A stretch of DNA of 55,275 nt from Candolleomyces eurysporus (taxonomy: Eukaryota; Basidiomycota; Agaricomycetes; Agaricales; Psathyrellaceae), in contig JANBPK010000723.1 in the NCBI GenBank assembly GCA_027579435.1, forward strand, positions 1-55,275, given 5' to 3'. Below, in pieces: positions 34,181-45,730 of this stretch. Numbering within the stretch: the first letter of the stretch is position 1; every line of letters begins with the position of its first letter. The notes under the pieces were generated by a model that saw only the letters and a program-made list of their open reading frames with translations, was not told the origin of the DNA and did no database searches. The position numbers and the translations under genes are program-made.

Positions 34181-36654
34181 GAGGGTATCAAAGGTCGAGA
34201 GTTGAGTCTCAAACTTTAGAACACAGCCCAGGCGCTTTGCAAACCTGTTCCAGTTGCAGCTGTTGTCAATTCTGCATGGATATTCACCAAGGATTGCTTC
34301 TGAAGAGCGCGCCCTTCTGTTCACACACCTAATCCGATGAATTGATCCAAACTTTGGGTGCTTGGCTCCACCAGGCCACACTGCTTCACTACTCTGCTGA
34401 CTCCTTCTATTTCTTGGCTATGGACAGGCTGACTGAGCTTCGGGTTGATGACCCCATACACTTTAGTCGTGCTTTTCCAGTTTTCCGTACAGGTTTGCGA
34501 ACTTTGGACGATCCTCCAAAGCTCATCAACAAACACTAATACCTTCCAAAGATGGTAAGGTCAGCACTTATTGACTTGACGGATCGACAATCATGTTCTC
34601 AAAGCCATTGGCTACTTCACAAAGACTTCCACTTAGCAATGTCAGGGCGAATTCCCTTGTAGTACACATAACTCCCGCTGATATCGTCCCTCACCAGGTC
34701 AGGCATACCGGATAGCTTCGATTCTAGTTGTAGCTGTTTCAGATACATTCACAAAGCCTTCACAAACTTCAAGTACCATTGTAGAACTGTCTTACTTGTC
34801 TTTCTTGTCTCTGCTAGGTAGTCTGCTTAGTTGGCAACCAGGGAAAGCTCCAACTCTATAGTTCCCAACTTCACAAAGATCCTCTTTATACATTAGTCAG
34901 TTCACAAACATTAAGAACAAGTTCGCGAATTTTATAGGGTGTTTGTGCAATTGGCGCATCAGCGCTAGAAAGAAGAATGATAAATGAAAGAACTTGCCTT
35001 GGGGACAATGCAGTAGCTAACATGAGGAGTTGTAAATTTGAATGGGGGTGGGAACTAATGCAGGGGTGGCAGGCGAAGGGTGGGAGAAATTAAGCTCAGC
35101 GGTACAAGCCCCCCAGTCCAACTTGTAGTGGAGACTGCCCTATATACTGCACTGGATCCTTTGAACAATTGATCATCATGCAAATTGGATCATCATGAAA
35201 TGCAACCATCTCTCATGCCAGCTGATTCAAAACTCAGCAAATACTGGTTCTCTGCCTTCTCAATGCTCAAATGTCGTTGAGGGTTTGTACACACAGTGGA
35301 CTCAGACACCTTGGCTATGCCATGTGTGGCCAGCATCACTTGATCATGCTTCCTGGTGATTCCTACGTAAAAGGCAACCTTTGGCGGCATTTGCCGTTAC
35401 ACAAGGTGCTGTGCATCCTAATTTCTCAAAGAGCCCAAACCTACCAGAAACTGAGGTGGTGACCATTGCCCAACTCTGCTGAACCCTTTCCCCACCCTCT
35501 CCCCAGCATGTTGAAGTTCACGGTGAAGAGATCGAGTACGGCAAGACTACTAACACACCAACTAACACCTAACACCAACTCCAAGTTGAGCCGTGCAAGG
35601 TAAGTATAATGTATAAACCTTTGGTAGTCGTGCCACACCAAAATCGGGGGTGCGAGTATGGGGGGTAAGTGTAGAGTATTAAGAATTTACAAGTTCTCTC
35701 TCTTGTGCACACTAGTTCCAAGGAATCGAGGAGTACTCGATAATCACACAGTTAACCCTAAAGTTACTTCTTTATAGCTTTGACCTTTCTTTTACTTAAT
35801 ATCACGCCACGCAAGATAAAAGTCACAAATCCAGCCGATTGCAAATGCAAAGTAAACACAAATAAAACAGCAGTAATTCTCTGGGGGAAAACTATGCTAA
35901 GAGAGTCCAATATAGATACTATCTGGAGCCGCGCAATCACCGGAACATGGTAAATAGGTGTACACAAGATTTATAAATAAAAGAGTTCAGGCCCCAGCTA
36001 GAGAGAGAGATAAAGAGATAAAAAAGGGGTATTGGATATGCCAAGGTGCTGCCGCGCCACTCCTGCGCTCGCACCGTGACTATTAATAGATTCTTGTTGC
36101 CTCTTCTAGTATGCCGAGTGGGATGCCAAAGCTGATCGAGGGTGGCCAGTCTATGGTTATTCCAACCGCTGCCTTGGTGAACCTCGCTCAAGCCGCATGA
36201 GGAGGAGTCGGACCTCTGTCAATTGAATAGATTTATCTTGGCAAGTCCCTTGTGACCGCCCTCTGGGTTATCTCTTTCTGTGAACAACTTTCCTTTCAGN
36301 AGTACTTTTGAGCTCCTTTCTTGTGCCGCGCCAGCCATCATGCCGTCTGATGTGCCGAAACCTAGCCGCGCATCTCTTTATGTGCTTAGGGNACTCGTCC
36401 CACTGCTCTAGCACTGAATGTACTCGATTAATGTGAGGCCGCGCGAGAGTTTAGGTTCCTTTAGTGCCTAGGAAAATATCTCTCTCGCTTTAGTAATGAA
36501 ACTGGGTCTTTCAGCTGCAGGGTAGGCCGTTTAATCTGAAGCGGCGCCAACCGGCTGGCTTACTAAACCCTAATCTCGGGTATATGGCGGGCGCGCCTCT
36601 AAGTTAGCAGTCCTCGAGTAGACTTGTTTGTGGGCCGCTGCTGGGGCACGGCAG

Positions 36655-36667
36655 TACGAGTCTTTAC
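36655..36667 (-). repeat. Subterminal ATIR of the right Helitron
   Basis: The plus strand reads TACGAGTCTTTAC; the minus strand equals 23330-23342 of the left element. An A-rich tract (T-rich on the plus strand, about 36690-36735) lies inside it, as in the left copy. Confidence 0.75.
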
Positions 36668-36920
36668 TTCATGTCTTGTGTCTCTGGTTCAATTTTTATC
36701 TTGTTTTATTTATTTTTGTTTTATTCCTGTTTTTTATTCCCAGATGTCAAGGTCTAATTCTGACTAACTTAATAAAGAGACAAGTATAACACAGCAAGAT
36801 CATAGGCAATAAATAATAATAACAATAATAACAGTAAAAGGCACTCCACAAAGCACTGAAAGACAATCACGCAAACATACTTGCAGCTTTAGCACTGCAT
36901 TCATTGTATGCTCTTCCAGT

Positions 36921-39900
36921 TCACACATGCTGTGCATAAACTACACAATGCAATGATTTCCCATGGGCATTTTTGAGCCATGCATGGCTGCCATTTCCAT
37001 TCAAATGTCCTTCCAATTTACATTGCCTACCTGTGGCTGCACCATCATTGTACCAAACCTGCCCTTGAGAGTCAACAACCCTTGATGTGAAATGGCTGGA
37101 GCCATGGTATATTAGGCCTTTGAGCAGGTACAATTTGCTTGCATTTCGAGAACTTACTCGAAGTGTGAGGTCTGGCATAACATGTTTATCTGCCAGTTCA
37201 AACATCAAAATGCTAGGCATGTCATCTGTGGCCTGCATTTCTCTGTCCAGCAGGCGAAGCTCGGAGCAATGATGGCATGGGAACTCAGCAGCTGAAGGTA
37301 CTATGTAGAGTACATGAGCAATTGTGAGCTCATTTCCAAATTGCAGTCTGCGAGGTGAGTCTGCTCCACCTATGGTTGTAAACGTATACAGCTTGTATTG
37401 GTTGGCCCTAGATGGTGACTCCAGCCGGAAGTTGCATTGCCCACACTTAAGAATGGGCTGCCCAAGGTACTTACCATTGAACAGCTCATTTGCAAGGTCA
37501 TACATGGCAATAAAGGACTGTCCCATAGGAAACACATCAGGCTTAGCACTATGCAGAGCTGCTCTTAGCTGGTCTCTAGCTACCTCCAATGTGATACTCC
37601 CATTTTTGAATGCCTGGAAGCTTTGTACAAGAGCACTCATGCTGCTGCTGTATTCTGAAAGAGACTCTGACCAGAAAGCGGTGTTAGATGACCAGATTGA
37701 GTGCAGCACAGTGAGCAGCGAGTCATATGCACAGCTGTAGTCAATGTGGTTCCATTGGAGCCCCACAATTCCCATTGAGCTTCCATCCTGCAGTAAAGGA
37801 CTGCTTGAATACAATGTCTTTGGCCTTTTGGCACCCTTTAGAATGCATGTATCATCTTTTGCACTGTTTTGGACCATTTGATAGCCTTCTATCTTCCAAT
37901 TGCTGTCTTTGACTGTGCCATTTTTTTGACTCTGTGCTTGCTTTCTCCATGGGCTCCAGCAGAGGCATTGCTTGCTTAGTTTTGCCTTTCAACTTACCTT
38001 TGGCTGTTTTNCTCAGCTGCCTTGAGCTTCTGCAGTCTTTTCATCTCCTCTTCCATCTCATCAAGCTTACCTGACCACAGATACTCAGCTGCACTGGGCT
38101 CCAATATATTCTCTGCGTCCTTGTATTTGATGGCTAAAGGCCATCCAGTCATTGCACCATCAAAGCTTGTCTTTGCTGCCTTGAAGGACCTGATGAGTGG
38201 ATATCGTAGCTGGCCTGATACACCATGTGGCAGCTGACCAAGATACTGCAGCTCTGTGATGTGATCAAGCAGGAGGGTTTCACGGAACTCCTGACGCAAG
38301 TAGCCTGTCACTGGGGAGGTCAAGTCTTTAGTGTCAAATGGGTATGCAATCACAGTGTCCTCAGCAGATGAGCTGCGTGATAGACATGTGTAAATTGACT
38401 GCAGAGATTTGCATTTACTAAGGTCAACAACATTCACTGGTCTGGTTTTTCCCTGGGCAGAGTAGTCTGTCATTGAAAAATTTGGAAGTATATTTACCTG
38501 CTCCCGCTCAATGTTTAAGCATGTGTCATCTGGTAGCTCACATTTGATCATGTGTTTGGATTGGGCAATAGGGACAACATTTTTTGGTAAGCCAGGTATT
38601 CTTACTGTTTGGGGAGGGCGAACAAGTCGAACATAGACAGTATCCAATGTTAAAGTATCATATGGTCCTGGTCTACTATCCCAGCCAACGACCAAGCCTT
38701 CTTGACCCTTTGTAATACATAGTTCAGTTGCATCGTTGTACCATATCAAGACTGGAAGTCCCAAGCATATTGATACCCTTGCAGGAATGTGTTTGCTGGT
38801 GTGTGGGCTGCAGGTCCATAGTAGCCTCTGCAGGCTCTCTGTCAGACGAGCTCGAACAGTTCCTCTCTTCTTTCGCTTTTTTCCAGTAGTTTCTTTTTCC
38901 TGAACACTTCCAAGATGGTCAATTGAATAAAAGTGAAGCAGCTCCTGCTGGGTCTCTGCTGCAAAACGAGTGGATGCTAGCTCGTTGTATCTGTCCTTGA
39001 AGGTATTCCAGCATGTAATTATGGATACATTTTTGTACTTTGGCAGAGACAGATCTGTGGATGTTGACCGTCTGGATACCCGACCCCTTAAAAATTCAAT
39101 GTCAGCATCTGTACATGCACCATACCTCATATTCTCAAGAGCACTTCGTAGTGCTGCATCTGGGCCTCCAGGCTTGTTCTGCCTCATGTTCTGTTTGAGT
39201 ATAACAACTGTATTAAACTGATGCCACAAGAGCTTACCAATTGCAGTTTGCTGAGCATAAGGTGTTGATGGTGGGCCACTGTCATAGTTCACATGCTGGT
39301 AAAGAGCATGTCCACCTGTAGGTGGCAATTGGGCAAAGTCACCAGCCAATATCATGTTCATACCGCCAAAGGGCTGGTCATGCACCTGGGCAACAGAGGA
39401 CAGCTTTGCACTAATTCCATACAGCTCATGGCATGCTATCATAGATACCTCATCAATAAAGACATACTCAACACCTTTCAAGCGCTCACGAGCATCATTT
39501 ATAGATGCTGCCTCAGATATCCGTATTGCACCATCCTCGTCTTTTCCTCTTGTATTTATCCCCAAGAATGAATGATAAGTTGCACCGTTCAAAAGGGCAG
39601 CTGCAGTGCCTGAAGGGGCCAAAACTACAAACCTATGTGCTTCACCCCGTTGCTTGAAAAGATTTATCAAAGCCTTTATAACTTGGCTTTTCCCTGTTCC
39701 ACCCATGCCTCCCAGATACATCTTCAGCTGAGGAGGTGCTACAGCTGATGCATGATTGGCAATTATAGTAAAAGCCCTTCTCTGCTCAGCATTCAATGTA
39801 GCATTGTTTGCAATATTGTCAATAAGATCAGCACTCTTCTTGTCTTTGGGTACAAATTTGTGGTTTATAAAAGACAAGTCCACAACCTTTACAACCCCTT

Positions 39901-42900
39901 TCCTGTTTTCATGGTGCAACCCTGACCCATGAGGTGTGACAAAGGTGGAGTTTACAGGGGATGCCTTGTAGTTTGCCAACTTGAGGTCAATTGCTTTTTG
40001 CCTTGCATCTTTCACAGCATTTTTCCACTCAGCAGGACTGACAGCAGTTGAAAGTGGACCCTGTTTAACAGGGTCATATTCTGGATGGTCAAGTTCAACT
40101 TCCTGTTCATTGCACTCTGCTGAACCTGACAACAGGTTGCCTGCTGATGTATCATCAAGGCTGTTGGTTTGGTTGGATTTGTTTTTCTTCATCTGCTCCT
40201 CCTCTTCTTTTTGGAGTGCTTCTATGGTTGGTATGTTTCTTGACTGTTGGTCAGAAGAGTGAGCAGCATTGTCTAGCCATCCTGTACGTGTTATCATAAT
40301 TTGTGCAGTTTGCATCTGCCCTGCCCTTCGCCTAGCATTAGTTCCAAGCTGGTACTCATCAGACATCTTTCCATCATCACCAATATTCCTTTCAAGTTCT
40401 TCAAGAAAGTCATCTTCGTATTCATCTGCATATTCACCATACTCCCCTCTGCAGTTCGAGTGACCCAGTGCTGTCTGCAGCTTTTTTTTGCTGAAGCCTA
40501 AAATCATCCCTTGCATCAAGACACTCGTACTTGAGATTGAAAAAGTTCATGATTGTTGTAAAGTGAGTGGGAAATTGGTGCTGACTGAATGCATCGTCCC
40601 ATAGCTGGAGATATGTCTTCAGCTCCAGGCCAGTTCTCCAAGGCTTAAACAAGGTCAGCATGGTCATGCAATAGAATTCCCTATCACCCTGGTCCCTACG
40701 AGGCAGAGCTCCACCCAGAATATTGGGAACAGGACTCTTACAATTCTCAGATGTGAAACGCATCTGGTGTGTTCCATATTGCGGATGCTCTGGTTTGAAT
40801 CGGTAGCATACACTGCTTGTCGGCTTTGCCTCACCCTTGCAAAAATTGTCTGCATGCAACCGATTCTCTTCCTCCAGGTCAGACTCCTCCACCTCTTCAA
40901 ACACCAGATCAGCTGCACCTTTCTTTTTGCGTTTAGGTATGTGCTCTTTGACATAAAACCTGACCCAGTCGTACAAAGCAATATCATCCAGCTCTGAAGC
41001 TCTGTATATGTAGTCATCTGCCTTGGATCTGAGCATAACCTGCCCTTCCTGGACAGATAGCAACAACTTTTCATCTGCTGTGCAGGGAGCAGTCTCTATG
41101 GAAGTTCCAACATGGGCCTCTTCCCTTTTATGCCAGCAAGACTGAACAACATTGACATACTGTCTCCAAAAGAAAGGAACAAAGGAGTGGCTGGTGTAAT
41201 GGTCTGGATTTCCCAACAGGTACAAACATGCAAGTGGACTACCAACCTCCATTTTGGATGTTAGTGCGTTGCAGATTCGCAGCAGCATTTTCCGAGCAGA
41301 GTCTGCATGTGCTGCATCAGGCTCAATCAATTCAGCATTCCTCTGAAATATGTCCAATGTATGAGAGAAAATGTGGTGACTCTTTAAAGATACCTTTGTT
41401 ATATAGTCAGTAACATAGGACACTATAGCCTTCATAGATGTGCCTGACATCATACATGTAACATCAGTGTTGCACCGAAGAAGGTACGTGAGCAGTGGAG
41501 TGAAGGTATTGAGCCAAGCTTCCTGCTTTTTCAAGTCAATATGTCCATCTTCAGGATCAACCACTGTTTTTTCCCTGGTTTCACGAGGAAACCTTGCACT
41601 GCAAATGCCATCTTTGTTTAAACAGCCTTTGGCACCACCTTCAGAAGGTACAACTCGAGCATTGGTATCAGACACAGCATTTTTTGTTGCCTTTGACCCT
41701 TTTTGAACCCTGCAAGTGTGGACATTAGACCTTAGCAGCAGATCATCTGTTTCCTTTTCCTGGGCTGCCCACCATTTTTTTTGACAGGTCACAACTCATG
41801 CAATCTGTGTCAAGCCATTCTGAATGGGTGCAGGTTCTTTTTGGTGGTGGAACTGGAAGGTGAAGAGTGGGATCAACAGAGATTGGCTGACTTTCAGTCA
41901 AAGAACCAACAGCATTGGTATCATATGCAGCACAATTATCTTGGTGGTACAGCTCTGATGGTTGTGTCTTAGCCTTGAGGCCTTCCAGCGTATCAGTGGA
42001 AAACTCTCCCTTGTGACATGCCTCAAGATAATTGATCATATCCAGCTGAAAAGAGCTGCTTGGATCAAGAAGCTTGTCTCTCAGCAGCTGGGGTGAAGGT
42101 GCATTTTCAATCCAGACCATCATATGCAGATGAAGGGTAAGCCTTCCCTGCTGCTCAACTGTACCATAGTATGCTGCTGGCTTCCCATAATAACCATCAA
42201 CTTCACCCTCAAACCCAAGGACATGTTTGATCACTAGCTTGACCAAATAGTGGAAGAAGCGGGCAGCAGCAGCAGGGTTATGCAACACCAACAGGTCACG
42301 CTCTTTCCAAGACCGAACCTTGTCTGTAAAGTCAATCTTTGTATCAGCATAATATAAACACAGTGGATGCTTATTGTCTGCAGGAGAGAATGTTATAAAC
42401 CAGTTTGGTGCCCCCTTATGGGCAATGAGGGACCATATCTCATTTCTCATATACTTTTTACTTGTAAGAAAACCATCAGCATAGGCACCAACATGATCAA
42501 TGTCTTCAAGCAAAGCAAAGCAATTCTTCTCAGCATCAGAAGCTGGCTTAATAGTCTCACCATTTGATAGCCTGTTGGCCATCGAACCAAGGACCTCCTG
42601 ATCAATAGTCAGTATTCGTTTAGAAATAGAATCAAACTTGCTTCGTTTTGCATAAAGAAAGCTCCCTGTGATATTAGCTTTAATCTGCTCATGATTAAAA
42701 GCTATCATAGGAAAATAAAAGTCTGTCTGAAAACGTTTATCATGATACATGAGCAATCTCCTCTTGTGTTCCCGCTCGGACAGAATCCTGAAGTGCCTTG
42801 ACTGGCCAATACCACCAAGCCCATATGGGAAAAGCCAAGGAAACATTTGAGGGTATACCTGAGGATTGTTGTACATGGACTGAGGAGTTGATTCATGTCC

Positions 42901-44566
42901 AACCGCAAGCATTTTGCCTCCTGACTGAAGATGTCGCAAAGCATGAGCTTTCATAGCTTTGGCAGACATTTTCTCATATTCTGGTCCAGTCAGACCTCTG
43001 ACAATCAGCAGGCAAGGGCCATCGGCTGTGCCCTGTTCAACATCTGTTTCATGCTTGCTCATCTCAAGAGCCTCTTTATCTGTGGGGTCTGTAGTTTGAT
43101 CTACTTGCCTAAAATCCATAGTTACAGGCACACCATTCAAAGGATATGAATCAAGGGCCTCTTTTGAGATGTGTAAGTCACTGTAATCAACATGGTTTCT
43201 TTTCAGCCATTCCAAGGCATCTGCTACCTTGTTTCTCCTGACCAGCATAGGAGACCTCTTGAGATCATCAGTGGTAGGCTCAGTGTGGCCTATATACACA
43301 AATGCAAACACATCTTCTAATTCATCCCTCTGGGGAGGCAGCGCATGATAGATTTTAGCAGTTGGCAATGCAAACATGATAGCATTTGCAATCATTTTAG
43401 CTCTTCCAGAAGATACTCGCATCAGGCAGCAGTTATGTCTGACCCGGGCAACGAGCATCTTCTCTGCAAAGGTGAGCTTGGATAGCTCGGATGGGATTTC
43501 TCCAAGCCAAAGTCCATTTGCCAACGCATGCTTTGGCATTTTTTTTCTTAACCAAGGAGTTGTAGCAGCTAGGACAGGCAACACGACCTTCAGGGAGAGT
43601 CACAGGCCCATCGATCTCTTCTATGGGGCTGTCATCGTCCTTTCGCTCTCTGCGAGTCACTCCTGGTGCACGAAGAGCTTCAAGGTCCAAGCCATCAAGC
43701 GACTTGAGTTCTACTCGAACGGTAAGCTGACCGCAGACAGCGCAACCGGATTCTTCAACAGCTCGAGCAGAAAGATCGGAACAGAAATTGCTGATGATCT
43801 GTTCTTTCAGGAGCGTCGAAGCAGGGGCAGGAGGAAAGGTGGTAGAGGAAGGTGCATTCAGCAAAGAGAGGTTGGTCTGAGCTGATACCAGCGGTTCATG
43901 CAAAGCAGGAGTTGCAGATCCAGGCCGCTTTTGTCTTGACGAAGAGCCATTTGCTGGTTTTGAATGCCGACGAAATACAGATACATAGTTGTGACCCAGC
44001 TTCTCTAACTGAGCTTTCACAGTGGGTATGACAGTGTCTCTTGTCCTGCAGTCACGACTAAGGTAGATTCTGTGGCGAAATGCTAAGTTCTTGATAGCAT
44101 TCAGCTGCATAGCAGAAAAGGAGAAGTCAAGAGGGGTTTCAACCATTATGCAGTTTGGCTCTTTGTCCACATACTCGACGACCTGCGATCTATCTATTAG
44201 AGTCACAAATTCGAACACATCGTCGCCAGCAGGCTGAGCGTTGTTGCGGTTGGGAATCGCATGTGAAAACACAACGAGATCATTGAACAAGAACAGGGAC
44301 TTCTGCTTAGAGACAGCACCTCCCCTTGGCCGGCTTCTGGGAGCTGCATTCTTGCAGGCAGCATAGGGTTCAGGGTGATTACCGAGGAAAGCACTGTGCC
44401 ATTGTACCCAGCAGATAAGATCCATTCCAGGGTGGCAGGCAAGGCGAGGAAGAATGCCTTCGACAAGGGCAAGAAAGTCGTGCCTCAGATATAATGACCG
44501 TAACGCATACGCCTTGCACAATCTTACCTTCAGATACACGGAGCAGCTTATCCCGACATGAGACAC
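36921..44566 (-). CDS. Helitron Rep-helicase with USP-like peptidase (right copy)
   Basis: Homologous to 15165-23165 over its whole length, with every catalytic landmark kept. These are the zinc ribbon CAVC...CPSC, ALANGLW..LTFAEKMLVARVRHN, HUH as LTLHLHMMVW, tyrosines YVTDYITK, Walker A GGMGGTGKS, DEVSM, GDFAQLPP, QNMRQN and DYSAQGKT. At the C-terminus SCAYD, IYHGSSHFTSR and WYNDG are also kept. Frame breaks occur at about 43545, 41778 and 40484, each an 8-T run where 7 would restore the aligned frame, and at an N beside a T-run near 38012. The protein is therefore probably intact in the genome. The start is uncertain: alignment with the left copy begins at about residue 22 (RSLYLRHDFLALVEG), and an intron may precede it. 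It is divergent from gene A. Confidence 0.85.
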
Positions 44567-45730
44567 AACTGAATGGAATGCAGAACACAGCAGCGGGGGN
44601 CGGCCTGTCAGAGAAGACAGCGGAAGATAAATAGCAGAGATGAGCGGCTGCGAAATGCTGCTGCGAATTGTAGGACGCGTTCACGGACAAAGCGTGCGTT
44701 GGCACGATAGACGGAAGGCCAACTGACATGTAGATTATATTCAACAAGAATGTAGATGGACCACCAGACGTATAGAACGGACAGCCGTGCTCGAGGACAG
44801 CAATATGTTCAAGAGGGGAGGCCACACCCTGCAGGTGAACTTGCGGTGCCCCAAGCTGTGATCGCTCGGTTAGCCCGAGTACGAGGTCGATGAAAGGACA
44901 CATCGAGGAGCGGAAGGATGACTCTGGTTCGATCGGCTGTGCCGTGCGCTTGCAATAGCGCGAGACCGGAATGTATTCCGTAGATAGAGCGGCCGGTGCA
45001 ATAACCGTACTCGAGAGCGAGATCTGCCGGTGGGCAGTGAGAGGCTGAACCATCGGACAAGCAGAGTCCGAGGTCGACGTCGAAGGGTCACCGGGACCGT
45101 GTCCAGACACGGAAGCCGGGGAAATTGACGTCAGAAAGAGGTAGAACAAATATATATAAGGCATCGAGGCTGAGAGTGACATGTAGCAGCTGGGTCTACG
45201 AAAAGCGGTGGAGCGCAGAAGTTGAACAGCAGAGGGATCAAGACTCACGAAGTTCAACATTCCACAAACAAGGACAAATATCACCATCATATCAGCCAGG
45301 GCCATCGTATCTAGCCGACATCCACCATCATCACTGCACACCTCCGCCTCCTCAGAGACAAACGGAATACCACGATGTTGGAAGGCTGAATACCAGCGAG
45401 TGCTCGACGGAAAGCCAGCAGCTAGGCGTCTGTCGACTTCGAAAGCGAGGATGGCGGATCAGAGGGCGAAAGACAGTGACGCCATCGGCGACCGAAGAAT
45501 CGAAAAGTCGGGGTAGCCTTGCAGCAAGCTCAGATGCTGTATGCTTCCTCCCTACGACGTGGGCCACGCTTCTATCCATCCGACGTCCCTCGGCCATCTT
45601 CTTCGCGTACGGCCTTGGGCACGTCTCTTAAGATTTCTTCGTGAAGCCTTGGAAGGCAGACGCTGCGTACAAAAGGGATGGCCAACAGGCAGATGCAGCG
45701 AACGGTTCCTCTCGCTTTCGTGCTGCCAAC
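44567..45730. promoter_or_regulatory. Divergent region between Rep-helicase and gene A (right)
   Basis: 1.16 kb with no conserved ORF and an N at about 44600. It corresponds in position to 14444-15690 of the left element. TATATATAAGG at about 45150 (plus strand) is a TATA-like sequence facing gene A, but it is distant from the start. Confidence 0.35.

Larger units (their letters stand above)
31041..36600. other. Gene-poor host interval with decayed repeats
   Basis: 5.5 kb between the damaged esterase copy and the right Helitron end. There are only short frames, several Ns (33549-33554, 36300, 36392) and base-biased stretches. It contains an inverted pair of repeat remnants (31993-32785), an inverted pair of LTR-like stretches (33280-34180) and a short tandem repeat (33759-33830). 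No tRNA, rRNA or intact gene recognised. Confidence 0.5.

Noticed and set aside
31041..36600. tRNA genes, rRNA fragments or CRISPR-like arrays
   Set aside because: No cloverleaf with A and B boxes, no rRNA core and no regularly spaced direct repeats with unique spacers were recognised here or elsewhere in the window.
36655..36667. The ATIR sequence near 36655 as an independent MITE end
   Set aside because: It lies in the exact context (A-rich tract, hairpin, Rep-helicase stop) seen at the left element's 3' end.
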